Of a stretch of 64,000 nt of DNA, positions 9,251-18,756 are shown one piece after another (position 1 is the first letter of the stretch; every line of letters begins with the position of its first letter). Source of the DNA: Candidatus Pacearchaeota archaeon (GTDB lineage Archaea > Nanobdellota > Nanobdellia > Pacearchaeales > GW2011-AR1); contig JAGLGM010000001.1 of NCBI GenBank assembly GCA_023144035.1, forward strand, positions 199,422 to 263,421. The letters run 5' to 3'. The notes under the pieces were generated by a model. That model ran no database searches. It was given only the letters and a program-made list of their open reading frames with translations, and had not been told where the DNA came from. A program made the position numbers and the translations under genes.

Positions 9251-10684
9251 TTATTTCAAATGTTTTTGAATTATTTCCATTGCTTCTCTTCCACCTATTT
9301 TTCCCTTGAATTCTTTCATAACTAATCCCATATAAGCTTTATCAGATAAACCAGGTTTATCCTTGATTATCTTTATAATTTTCTCTTCAGCTTTAGAAAA
9401 ATCTATATCAGGAATTTCAAACTTTTCTCCTTTTACAATATTTTCTAAAACAGATTTAATATGTCCTTCTGAAATCTTTCCTTTTTTAACATTTTGTAAA
9501 ACAGAATCAAAATGAGCATCTAAAATTTTTTCAACTTCTTCTAAATTTTTCTCACTTCTTGCTGCAATTTCCCGAGGATACATTAAGAGAATTTTTGCAA
9601 CTAAAACAGGTTTATTAATAATTTTTAAAAGAGATTTAAATTCCTCAAATTTATTTTGCTTAAATAATAATTTAATCATATCTTTATTTAATCCTAATTT
9701 ATCTAAATCTTTTTCAACATCTTTCTTTAACTTAGGAAGATCTTTTTTAGCTTCATTAATTAAATTTCTAGATATTTTCAATAAAGGTAAATCTGTTTCA
9801 GGATACATTCTTGCACTTCCTGGAAGAGGCCTCATAAATTTAGAGCTAGCATCAGGTAGAACATTCCTAACTTCCATCTCTGTTGGTTTTTTAGAATCAG
9901 ATAATTTCTTTTGTCTTTCAACTTCATTATTAATTGCCTTGATAAAAACATTCATATTTTGCATTCCTTTAATCTCAACTCTATTTTCTCCTTTAATAGA
10001 AATATTAACATCTTGTCTAATTGTTCCAATTCCTCTTTTAACTTTACAACTTCTTAAAATATTTCCAATTTGTAATGCAACTTCTTTTGCATGTTCAGCA
10101 TCTTTAATATCTGGAGCAGTTACAATTTCAACTAAAGGTATTCCTAACCTATCTAATCTGTAAATTTCTCTCTTTTCTTCTCTTTTAACAATTCTAGCAG
10201 AATCTTCTTCTAATAATAAAGATTCAATTCCAACTTTTCCTTTAGAAGTTTCAAGATATCCTTTCATAGCAATTAAAACAGTTCTTTGAAAACCAGAAGT
10301 ATTTGAACCATCAACAACTGTCTTTCTCATAATTTGAGTAAGAGGAACAATTTTCATGTTCATTAACAAACCAATTTGAATAGCTATCTTTAAAGCATCT
10401 TTATTAATTTCATGTGGAGGTTCTTCATCTAACTCAACTAAACAAGTATTTTCATTATATCCTTGATAAACAAATTCTTTATCTAATTTTGCTTGATGTT
10501 TTGCAGCAATATCAATTTCTCCACCTTCACCTGCAACAGCATGTAATTTTCTTTTAATTTCAAAATCAGGTTCGTCATTTCTTAAAACACTAATACAATT
10601 ACAAAACAATTTAGAACTATCTAATTGCTGATGAATTTCTAATCCAGATTTAAATTGCAATTTTTTATAATCAATTTCAGGCAT
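9251..10684 (-). CDS. gatE: Glutamyl-tRNA(Gln) amidotransferase subunit E, apparently lacking the GAD insertion
   Basis: SGLEIHQQLDSSKLFCNC, DGSNTSGFQRT, RLGIPLVEIVTAPD, PLPGSARMYPETDLP; start set at internal MPEIDYK. Confidence 0.88.
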   Translation of the reverse strand: MPEIDYKKLQFKSGLEIHQQLDSSKLFCNCISVLRNDEPDFEIKRKLHAVAGEGGEIDIAAKHQAKLDKEFVYQGYNENTCLVELDEEPPHEINKDALKIAIQIGLLMNMKIVPLTQIMRKTVVDGSNTSGFQRTVLIAMKGYLETSKGKVGIESLLLEEDSARIVKREEKREIYRLDRLGIPLVEIVTAPDIKDAEHAKEVALQIGNILRSCKVKRGIGTIRQDVNISIKGENRVEIKGMQNMNVFIKAINNEVERQKKLSDSKKPTEMEVRNVLPDASSKFMRPLPGSARMYPETDLPLLKISRNLINEAKKDLPKLKKDVEKDLDKLGLNKDMIKLLFKQNKFEEFKSLLKIINKPVLVAKILLMYPREIAARSEKNLEEVEKILDAHFDSVLQNVKKGKISEGHIKSVLENIVKGEKFEIPDIDFSKAEEKIIKIIKDKPGLSDKAYMGLVMKEFKGKIGGREAMEIIQKHLK

Positions 10685-10725
10685 AAATAAGAAAAACAAA
10701 TATAGTTTATTAAATTAATGAATAA

Positions 10726-11178
10726 TTATTTAATCAATTTGTTATTATATTTCTTTAAAAGATCAGGAAAATATTCTGTAAGATCAAATTTGGGCCTAGA
10801 AGGGTAAAAATCTTTACTACGAATAAAAACATCTACTGCCTCTCTTTTAGGACGGTCACAAAAAAGAACATATGATAAAGATAATTTGAGATTATTTGAA
10901 CTTGCCTCATCTAATTTTTGGGCAATTAATAAAAAATCTATATCAGAATCTTTCCTATTTTCTTTTGCCCCGCTTCCAACTAAGAAAACATTTTTTATTC
11001 TAAAATTCCGGGAATTATTGTCTGTAACTTTGGCTTGTTTTTTTGCTAAAGAAGAATATAAATATAAAGTATTTTCTAAAGCATTAGTTATTCTTTTTGA
11101 GGGATTTCCATCTATAAGAGGAGATAAATTCCATTCCTCTGAAGCATATTTCTTAGGCAATTCTGTATAAAATCTCAT
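10726..11178 (-). CDS. Nucleotidyltransferase-domain protein
   Basis: VFLVGSGAKENRKDSDIDFLLI (GSx10DxD); start set at MRFYTELP. Confidence 0.7.
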   Translation of the reverse strand: MRFYTELPKKYASEEWNLSPLIDGNPSKRITNALENTLYLYSSLAKKQAKVTDNNSRNFRIKNVFLVGSGAKENRKDSDIDFLLIAQKLDEASSNNLKLSLSYVLFCDRPKREAVDVFIRSKDFYPSRPKFDLTEYFPDLLKKYNNKLIK

Positions 11179-11293
11179 AAACAAATTAATGTAAAACAAT
11201 ATTTAAATCTTTCCATCTGTAACTCCTTAAGAGTTATAACCATTACATAATAAAATTAATAACATTTATAACATTTAATTTTCTGTTAAAGAT

Positions 11294-11689
11294 ATGAAAA
11301 AGAAAGGTGTGAAAAAAGAAATACATTTCCCTATAATTGGTTCTTCAAGAACTTTTGGACAAAGATCTTCTGATTGGACTTCAAAATGGATTGGGAGTTG
11401 GACATTTATAATATCTTTTTTAGTACTTTTAGGATTATGGATGTATGTAAATATTAATTTTCTTATTCAATATAAATTAGGAACTCCTTGGGACCCTTAC
11501 CCATTTATTCTTTTAAATTTAGTTTTATCATGTCTTGCAGCAATTCAAGCTCCAATTATTTTAATGAGTCAAAATAGGCAAACTCAAAGAGATAGAATTA
11601 AAGCAGAAAATGATTATAGAATAAATAAAAAAGCAGAAAAAGAAATTCAAGAAATAAAAAAATTGTTAATGAAAAGAAATAAAAAATGA
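11294..11689 (+). CDS. DUF1003-family membrane protein
   Basis: FGQRSSDWTSKWIGSWTFIISFL..DPYPFILLNLVLSCLAAIQAPIILMSQNRQ. Confidence 0.85.
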   Translation: MKKKGVKKEIHFPIIGSSRTFGQRSSDWTSKWIGSWTFIISFLVLLGLWMYVNINFLIQYKLGTPWDPYPFILLNLVLSCLAAIQAPIILMSQNRQTQRDRIKAENDYRINKKAEKEIQEIKKLLMKRNKK

Positions 11690-12441
11690 AAATAAAAATT
11701 AAACATTTAATTGTATTTGTTATATTTATTTCATTTTTAGCAGCTTATCTTTTTCCAGGAGTAGGAGATAATGAAACAATTCAAACATCTATAACTTTTC
11801 TTGGAATATTATTTGGTATTATTGTTGGTTTTTTTATAGCTGATTTATATGCAAGATTTCAAGGAATAAGATCAAATGCAGCAATTGATTCAAGTTGTTT
11901 ATCTACTTTTTATTTCATGGCAACCATCTTAGGACAAAAAAATAAAAAATGGTTAACAAATGTAGAAGAGAGCATTAACAAATATATTAAAAAATTTATG
12001 CCTTTACCTTGGGAAAAATATTCTGAAACAGAAAAAGAATTTTCTGTATTGGGAGATTCATTAAAAGAATTAAAATATACTACAGACAAGGAAAATGAAA
12101 CATATTCAAATATTTTGGCTGTTTATTCACAACATTCTGATGCAAGAGAAAAATTAGTTATGTATGGTAGAGATAAACTTTCTTGGGGAGAATGGTTAGT
12201 TACTTTATTTTTAGGACTACTATTATTGGGATCATTATTTTATGTTAAAGACACATCTTTTATTTCAACAATATTTACAGGAGCCCTTACTTCTGCAATA
12301 TTAATTTTGTTTATAATTATAAGAGACCTCAACAACCTAAACTTTGGAGAAAATGCAATTTCAATAGGCCCTTATGAAAGAGTCTTAGACGCAATAGGAA
12401 AACCAAGATATTTTAAAACTAAAAGAAGAAAATTTATTTAA
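11686..12441 (+). CDS. Membrane protein, unknown function
   Basis: 251 aa, two N-terminal and two more C-terminal TM segments, 4 nt overlap with the upstream DUF1003 gene. Confidence 0.65.
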   Translation: MKIKIKHLIVFVIFISFLAAYLFPGVGDNETIQTSITFLGILFGIIVGFFIADLYARFQGIRSNAAIDSSCLSTFYFMATILGQKNKKWLTNVEESINKYIKKFMPLPWEKYSETEKEFSVLGDSLKELKYTTDKENETYSNILAVYSQHSDAREKLVMYGRDKLSWGEWLVTLFLGLLLLGSLFYVKDTSFISTIFTGALTSAILILFIIIRDLNNLNFGENAISIGPYERVLDAIGKPRYFKTKRRKFI

Positions 12442-12486
12442 AATATTTTAGAAAGTTTTATAAATTAATTTGTCTTAAAAAAAAGA

Positions 12487-12705
12487 ATGATAAGAAAAAA
12501 TAATTCATCAAATATTTTACTTTTTTTGTTATTTTTAATAGTAGGTCTTTATTTTCTAAGCACTCCTTTTAAAATAATTCCTTCTTTAGGAATTAATGAT
12601 TGGATAATTTTCGCAGGAGGAGTTCTACTTATTATTGGAGGAATTAAATATTTACGTTTAAATCTTCATTCTTCCTACGGCCCTAATTATGGCTCTCATT
12701 ATTAA
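12487..12705 (+). CDS. Small two-TM membrane protein
   Basis: 72 aa; LLFLLFLIVGLYFLSTPF..DWIIFAGGVLLIIGGIKYLRL. Confidence 0.55.
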   Translation: MIRKNNSSNILLFLLFLIVGLYFLSTPFKIIPSLGINDWIIFAGGVLLIIGGIKYLRLNLHSSYGPNYGSHY

Positions 12706-13029
12706 TTATTCCTCCAACTTAGGAAATAAATAATCTCTTCCCATAATCCTATTAAAATAAAGTTTTAACCTATAAGGTGCCAAACTCATAATAACACATA
12801 CTAAAAAACCTAAAGGGTGTTTAAACAAACCATAAACATTAGCTTTAATTTCTCTCCATAAAACAACCTTAGATTTATCTTTCAAATGATATAATTCATG
12901 TTCTTTAACAAATTTTTTAACAATTTTAGGCAAATCTTTTCTAACATAAGCTGTGTTATTTTTTATATCTGAATATCCAAAAGCAGGATACAACTTCTTT
13001 TTAGAAACATATTTTACTTTTGATTTCAT
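12706..13029 (-). CDS. Putative HExxH zincin-like small protein
   Basis: VKEHELYHLKD motif with downstream WREIKANVYG; overlaps gatD by 4 nt. Confidence 0.5.
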   Translation of the reverse strand: MKSKVKYVSKKKLYPAFGYSDIKNNTAYVRKDLPKIVKKFVKEHELYHLKDKSKVVLWREIKANVYGLFKHPLGFLVCVIMSLAPYRLKLYFNRIMGRDYLFPKLEE

Positions 13030-14282
13030 TTTTCCAACCTATCATTAAATTCTCCAGAAAGATTTTCTAACATTTTTTCCTTAACATCCCAATCCTTATG
13101 CCCTAATACAAACCCCAATTTTACTAAAGCTGTTTCAGCTAACATGTCTTCTAAATAAATAATTCCTGCATCTAAAAGCTCCCTTCCAGTCGAATAAACT
13201 AAGGGGTCTAATCTTCCATATATTGCCTGAGCAACACCACAAACAATTAATCCTTTATCAATAACTTCTTTTAATTTTTTTGTCCAACTAACTGTTGCTT
13301 CTTTTGTTGAAACATGTCCTAATCCAATCATCTCAATTATAATTCCCTTATATTTTTTCTTAACATAATAATCTAAAATTTCAGGATCTTGACCAGGATA
13401 AAATTTTAGCAAAGCGACTTTATCTTCAAATTTTAAATCTATCTTTACTTTATTTTTATTTCTAACATTATAATCCGAGATTTTAGTAATTGTGTCTAAA
13501 GAAATCTTTGCAAATGGTTTTGAATTTACTACTTTAAATGCATCTCTTTTTGAAGTATGAAGCTTTCTTACTTTTGTTCCAGACATTGCATAACAAAAAT
13601 CATCATTTGTTGAAGCATGTCCTACAAGCATTACTTCTGCAATATCTGAAATAGCAGCTAAAGCAGCACATTGTAAATTTAAATTTGCATCTGATGAAGC
13701 TCTATCAATACTTCTCTGAGCATATGTTAAAACAACAGGTTTATTTAATTTACCTAGAAAAAATGAAAGTGCAGCAGAAGAATAGTGCAAACTATCTGTT
13801 CCATGGGTTATTATAACTCCTTTAATATTTTGATTATTCAAAAGTTTTTCGGCAACTTTTGCAATCTTTTTCCAATCTTTAGAATCCATATTTTCAGAAC
13901 CTTTCATAAAAGGAATTTCAATTTTCAAAACATTTACTTTTTTAAAAAGCTCGGGATAAATCTTAAACAAACTTTCAGGAGTATCTAACCATTTAACAGC
14001 TCCTGTTTTTACATCTAATTTAGAAGCTATTGTCCCTCCTGTAATAATCATTGCAATATTTGGTTTCTTACTATCTTTTTCAATTTTTATCTCTTCTATT
14101 TTTTCTTTTGCTTTTCTTAACACCTTAATATAAGAAACATCTTTTTTATTAAATCCAATATTATATCCTGAATCTAATTTCAATAACGCAACACCTTTTT
14201 CTGATTTAGGAACTTCTAAAAGAATTCCTTCATAAATTAATTTCATTAAATGTACTTCAACATAATCTCCTGCTTCTGCCAT
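13026..14282 (-). CDS. gatD: Glutamyl-tRNA(Gln) amidotransferase subunit D
   Basis: Asparaginase-like IITGGTIASKLD, ITHGTDSLHYSSAALSFF, TYAQRSIDRASSDA, GLGHVS; N-terminal GatD extension. Confidence 0.92.
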   Translation of the reverse strand: MAEAGDYVEVHLMKLIYEGILLEVPKSEKGVALLKLDSGYNIGFNKKDVSYIKVLRKAKEKIEEIKIEKDSKKPNIAMIITGGTIASKLDVKTGAVKWLDTPESLFKIYPELFKKVNVLKIEIPFMKGSENMDSKDWKKIAKVAEKLLNNQNIKGVIITHGTDSLHYSSAALSFFLGKLNKPVVLTYAQRSIDRASSDANLNLQCAALAAISDIAEVMLVGHASTNDDFCYAMSGTKVRKLHTSKRDAFKVVNSKPFAKISLDTITKISDYNVRNKNKVKIDLKFEDKVALLKFYPGQDPEILDYYVKKKYKGIIIEMIGLGHVSTKEATVSWTKKLKEVIDKGLIVCGVAQAIYGRLDPLVYSTGRELLDAGIIYLEDMLAETALVKLGFVLGHKDWDVKEKMLENLSGEFNDRLEK

Positions 14283-14322
14283 GATTTATACAAGAAATAC
14301 TAAATTAAAAAGATATTGGTCA

Positions 14323-14547
14323 CTAAAAATAAGGTTTTTCTTTTTTAAAATAATTTATTGGATTAAGAAAACTAATAATTTTATAAAATTTTATCTTTCT
14401 AAATAGTGTTTTTCTATCTTTTTCTACATCTGTCTTGGTCCTAATCTTTCTTTTCATCAAAGCTATAGAAGATTCATATATATCTGTATGAAACACTTCA
14501 CATTTATCTTCAACACTCATTAGAAAAGAAATGGGAAAATCATTCAT
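14323..14547 (-). CDS. Hypothetical protein
   Basis: 74 aa ORF with no opposing better ORF. Confidence 0.35.
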   Translation of the reverse strand: MNDFPISFLMSVEDKCEVFHTDIYESSIALMKRKIRTKTDVEKDRKTLFRKIKFYKIISFLNPINYFKKEKPYF

Positions 14548-14565
14548 ATAAATTTATATAAAAAA

Positions 14566-15693
14566 CTATCTCAAAACCAACCAAAGCTCTCTAACAACCC
14601 CTAAAACAAAAATTAGTATTAAAAACCCAATTACAAACCAATTAACAGGAATTGAATATTCAGGTTTTCTATTTCCTTTTTTCTTTGCTTTTTTAATCAT
14701 TAAAAGAATTAAAATAGCAGCCAACCCTCCTGAAACAACCCCTCCAATAGATAAAATATAGGTAAAAGAAAACTCAAAAAATCTAATAATTAAGAAAATT
14801 AAAATAGGTATTAAAGATGCAAGAAGCCAAGCTTTTCTTTTTTTAATTTTTTCATCAAACATAAAACTAGTTTCTAAAGCATTTCCTAAAGCAAGCCAAG
14901 AAGTAAACATTGCAAATATACCTAAAAATACAAAAACAGTTCCTAAAACTAAAGTAGCTATTTCAGGAGTTCCAGAACCCTTAAACCCTACAACAACTAA
15001 TGCAAACAAAATATAAAATATAGTGCAAACTAAAGTTCCAGTAAACAAAACTTTTTTCATTGATTTTTCTTTATTACCTAAGGCAATTTTAACCTCAGGA
15101 ATTGAATAAAAAGCTAAGAAAGCAAATAATATAACTCCAAAAGGAAGGAATATATTTCCAAGATTAAAATACATTAAATTAGCAACTTCTATTTTATTAA
15201 AAAACAATATAACTATTAAAAAAAGTAATCCTAATATAATTGAAACTCCTATTTTTTCATATCTTTTCAAAACTTTCATTTTTCCCCATAACAACCCAGA
15301 CATTCCTGCTCCAAATAAGATTCCAAAAAGAGTAGTATAACTTGAATCTCCAAAAATTAAAAAACTTATACTTTCTCCAATACCTAACATATATGCTACA
15401 ATTGCAGCATAAATACCAAAAACAAAAGCAAACTCCATAAATTTTTTTCCTTTTTCTCCAAGATATCTTTTAGCATAACCTACTAGTTGATGATTTCCTT
15501 TTGTTCTCAAAACAATCTCACCCATATACAAATTAACAAATAGTATGATTATCCCAATTAAAAGAATATATGCTAAAGCTACAAAAAAACCAGCTTGCGC
15601 TGCAACATAAGGAATACCTAAAACACCTGCACCAATACATGTTCCAATAAAAATAGATGTTGCTGACCAAAACTTCTTTTTCTCTTGTTTCAT
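14566..15693 (-). CDS. Aromatic/neutral amino acid permease (APC superfamily)
   Basis: KKFWSATSIFIGTCIGAGVLGIPYVAAQAGF; ~11 TM. Confidence 0.8.
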   Translation of the reverse strand: MKQEKKKFWSATSIFIGTCIGAGVLGIPYVAAQAGFFVALAYILLIGIIILFVNLYMGEIVLRTKGNHQLVGYAKRYLGEKGKKFMEFAFVFGIYAAIVAYMLGIGESISFLIFGDSSYTTLFGILFGAGMSGLLWGKMKVLKRYEKIGVSIILGLLFLIVILFFNKIEVANLMYFNLGNIFLPFGVILFAFLAFYSIPEVKIALGNKEKSMKKVLFTGTLVCTIFYILFALVVVGFKGSGTPEIATLVLGTVFVFLGIFAMFTSWLALGNALETSFMFDEKIKKRKAWLLASLIPILIFLIIRFFEFSFTYILSIGGVVSGGLAAILILLMIKKAKKKGNRKPEYSIPVNWFVIGFLILIFVLGVVRELWLVLR

Positions 15694-15711
15694 CTTTATC
15701 TCTTTTTTTTA

Positions 15712-15783
15712 TAGGCTCGGAGGGAATTGAACCCTCATTTTCCGGGCCGAAACCGGAGAGTCTATCCGTTAACTTACGAGCCT
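15712..15783 (-). tRNA. tRNA-Arg (anticodon TCG)
   Basis: Hand-folded: AGGCTCG/CGAGCCT acceptor, TCCGG-TTTCGGC-CCGGA anticodon arm, GAGGG-TTCAATT-CCCTC T-arm. Confidence 0.93.
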
Positions 15784-15884
15784 ACTTTAAAAATACAATG
15801 TAAAAAAGGTTTTTATATCTTAATATTTTATCTTCTACAAATTAAATAAGTTAATTTTAAATAGATATTTTTGTTTAAACTTTC

Positions 15885-17333
15885 ATGACTAAAAAATCAA
15901 AAGAAGGTTTAAGTGTAAAAAAAGAGGAAAATTTCAGTGAATGGTTTAGTCAAATCCTTGAAAAAGCAGAATTAATAGATCTTAGATTAAATATGAAAGG
16001 TTTTATGGTATTTAGACCATTAGCTGCAATGACAATTGAAAACATGTTTAAATTATTTGAAGAAGAGCTTCAAAAAAAATCACATAAACCAACACTTATG
16101 CCTTTAGTAATTCCTGAAGCAAATCTAAAACAAGAATCTTCACATGTTAAAGGATTTACTCCTGAAGTCTTTTGGTTAAAAGAAATAGGAAAAGAAAAAT
16201 TAGCATTAAGACCTACTAGTGAAACTTTGTACACTCCCATGTTTAAGTTATGGGTTAGGAGTTATAGAGATCTTCCATTAAAACTCTATCAAAGAGGTTC
16301 TGTATTTCGTTTAGATACCAAAGCTACAAGACCTTTAATTCGTACTAGAGAAATTATTTGGATAGAAGCTCACGATGCATTTGCAACAAAAGCTGAAGCT
16401 GAAGCACAAGTTCAAGAAGATATTAATACAACAGAAAAAATAATGCATCAAAAATTAGGAATTCCTTTTTTAGCTATAAAAAGACCACAATGGGACAAAT
16501 TTCCTGGAGCAGAATATACTGTAGGTTCAGATGTTTTTATGCCAGATGGAAAATTAATACAACAACCTTCTACACATTTAATGGGACAAAAATTCTCAAA
16601 AGCTTTTGAAGCAAAATTCAAAAATATAAAAGGAAAAGAAGAATATTTATGGACAACTGCTTATGGCCCTGCAATGTCAAGAATATTAGCTTCTATAATT
16701 TCAACACATGGAGATAATCAAGGATTAATTTTTCCTTTTTGTATAGCTCCAACTCAAACAATAATAATTCCTATTTATAATGCACAAAATAAAAATAAAA
16801 TAATTAAAGAATCAAATAAACTAAAGGAAGAATTAAACTCAATAGGAATAAGAACTGAAATAGACGCAAGTGAAAAAAGACCAGGAGAAAAATATCATTA
16901 TTGGGAATTAAGAGGAGTTCCATTTAGAATAGAAATAGGAGAAAAAGAACTTAAAACTAAAAAAGTAACTTTATCTACAAGAAATATTAAAGAAAAAGAA
17001 ACATTGTCAATTAAAAAGATTTCTAAATTAAAAGAATTAGGAATTAAATTTGATACACAATTAAAAGAAAAAGCAGAAAAATTTATGAAAGAAAGAGTTA
17101 TTAATTCTAAAACAAAAAAAGAAATGATAAATGTAATAAAAGATAAAAAAGTTGCAAGAGTAAATTTTTGTTCAACAGATAAACAAGGCGAAAAATGTGC
17201 AGAAATTATTGAAAAAGAAATTAATGCAGAAGTTAGAGGAACTTTAGCAAATAAAAAAGAAAAAGCAACTGGAAAATGCATTATCTGCGGAAAACCTGCA
17301 AAAGAAGTTGTATATGTTGGAAAGAGTTACTAA
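15885..17333 (+). CDS. proS: Prolyl-tRNA synthetase (archaeal type)
   Basis: NFSEWFSQILEKAELID, LRPTSETLYTPMFKLWVRSYRDLPLKLYQRGSVFR, C-terminal CIICGK. Confidence 0.93.
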   Translation: MTKKSKEGLSVKKEENFSEWFSQILEKAELIDLRLNMKGFMVFRPLAAMTIENMFKLFEEELQKKSHKPTLMPLVIPEANLKQESSHVKGFTPEVFWLKEIGKEKLALRPTSETLYTPMFKLWVRSYRDLPLKLYQRGSVFRLDTKATRPLIRTREIIWIEAHDAFATKAEAEAQVQEDINTTEKIMHQKLGIPFLAIKRPQWDKFPGAEYTVGSDVFMPDGKLIQQPSTHLMGQKFSKAFEAKFKNIKGKEEYLWTTAYGPAMSRILASIISTHGDNQGLIFPFCIAPTQTIIIPIYNAQNKNKIIKESNKLKEELNSIGIRTEIDASEKRPGEKYHYWELRGVPFRIEIGEKELKTKKVTLSTRNIKEKETLSIKKISKLKELGIKFDTQLKEKAEKFMKERVINSKTKKEMINVIKDKKVARVNFCSTDKQGEKCAEIIEKEINAEVRGTLANKKEKATGKCIICGKPAKEVVYVGKSY

Positions 17334-17392
17334 CTTAAATTACATATTACATAATATTCATTAATGAATTTATTCTATATTCTTTCATTATA

Positions 17393-17506
17393 TTATTCGC
17401 ATCCTATACAAGAGTTTAACTCGTCTTCTAGTCTCAATGTAACTTCTAGTAAAAAGCCCAACTCTTCTTCCACTATTCTTTGTTCCATGTTTTTTTTGGT
17501 TTTCAT
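17393..17506 (-). CDS. Candidate 37-aa small protein with C-terminal CxxC
   Basis: Manual translation MKTKKNMEQRIVEEELGFLLEVTLRLEDELNSCIGCE*; not in the ORF track. Confidence 0.3.
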   Translation of the reverse strand: MKTKKNMEQRIVEEELGFLLEVTLRLEDELNSCIGCE

Positions 17507-17541
17507 TTTATAAACTCAAAATTAAAACAGAAGATTCTTAG

Positions 17542-17618
17542 GCCTGAATTTTTATTAGAAGCGTGTCCAATTCAATTCAGGCGTAAGAAAGATCCCTGAA
17601 TTAAATTGAGATATCTTT
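17542..17618. other. Candidate structured intergenic RNA (two adjacent hairpins)
   Basis: gcctgaatt(17542-17550)/aattcaggc(17574-17582) perfect 9 bp; aaagat(17588-17593)/atcttt(17613-17618). Confidence 0.3.
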
Positions 17619-17712
17619 AATTAGAGTGTAAACTAAAAAATCCATGCACGAATTTCTTGTCCAACACCCTTGTCTCATATTATATTTAAGAAATAGTTAT
17701 TTTTATAGTTTT

Positions 17713-18756
17713 CTATAATACAACTTTCCTCAATTCCCTTTCAAACTTCCCAAGATCTTCTAATTTTATTTGAGCACCAACAGCATCTTCATGGCCCCCT
17801 CCAGTAGCACTCTCAAATTCTTCAATTATTTTTACAACTTTATTTTTAATTCCTTTTCCTCTAATAGAAAGACTAGCTCTTGCTTCTTTTTCTCTTACTA
17901 CAACAATTACTTTTTCAGGAAATAAATATTTTAATCTATTTGAAATTTCTGCACTCATACCTGTATCTCCACCATATTTAAAAAAAACAAGTTTATCTGA
18001 ATCTTTTATCCCTTCTTTTGCTTTTTCAATCAATCTTTTATATTTTTCATATAATTCATTAGATCTACTATGCATTGAATGTGTTTTTGTATTTTCTTCT
18101 AAAACATCATAAGGAGATTTAACTTTCATCAATAATTTTAACATATTAATTACATTTGTTGTTCTATCCATTAAAGCAAAACCAAACATAGTTGCAATCT
18201 CCCCTATCTTAGAATTATAAATTATTTCAAAAGCATCTTTAGAATCAATTGTCAAATCTGCAAATTTTTTTCTAAAATCAGAATAAAATTCTGGAACAAA
18301 ATAATCAGAAATACAACCTATAACACCTATCCACATATCTTCTTTTTTATTAGTTATTTGATAGCAAAGAGCTGTAACAGGCTCATCTGATTTCTTTTTA
18401 TTAAACCTTGGATTATAATAATTTACAAATTTAGGTATTTTTTTCTTATCAATTATGTGGTGGTCTATCCAAACTACAGGTAAATTAATTTTATGAATTT
18501 CATCAAAGAACTCTTTAGAAACTTCTGGTTGGTCTAAAATAAACAAATAATCTGGTTCTAATTCTCTAACTTTTCTAAAATAATCTTTTGATAACTCAGG
18601 AGCAGTTTTAATTGCAAATCCTTTTCCTCTTCCAATATACCTTTGCAATAAAAGAAAAGAACAAAGCCCATCATTATCATTATCAAAAAAGAAAAGAGGA
18701 TTTTGTGCCTTTTCCAAATGATCCTTAATTTCAATTACTTGTTTTTTAGTTAACAT
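17713..18756 (-). CDS. DHH/DHHA1-family phosphoesterase
   Basis: FFDNDNDGLCSFLLL, FILDQPE, VWIDHHI, C-terminal SATGGGHEDAVGAQI. Confidence 0.85.
   Translation of the reverse strand: MLTKKQVIEIKDHLEKAQNPLFFFDNDNDGLCSFLLLQRYIGRGKGFAIKTAPELSKDYFRKVRELEPDYLFILDQPEVSKEFFDEIHKINLPVVWIDHHIIDKKKIPKFVNYYNPRFNKKKSDEPVTALCYQITNKKEDMWIGVIGCISDYFVPEFYSDFRKKFADLTIDSKDAFEIIYNSKIGEIATMFGFALMDRTTNVINMLKLLMKVKSPYDVLEENTKTHSMHSRSNELYEKYKRLIEKAKEGIKDSDKLVFFKYGGDTGMSAEISNRLKYLFPEKVIVVVREKEARASLSIRGKGIKNKVVKIIEEFESATGGGHEDAVGAQIKLEDLGKFERELRKVVL

Noticed and set aside
16898-17281. 127-aa - strand ORF
   Set aside because: Antisense to proS; Phe/Ser-rich translation typical of AT-rich antisense frames
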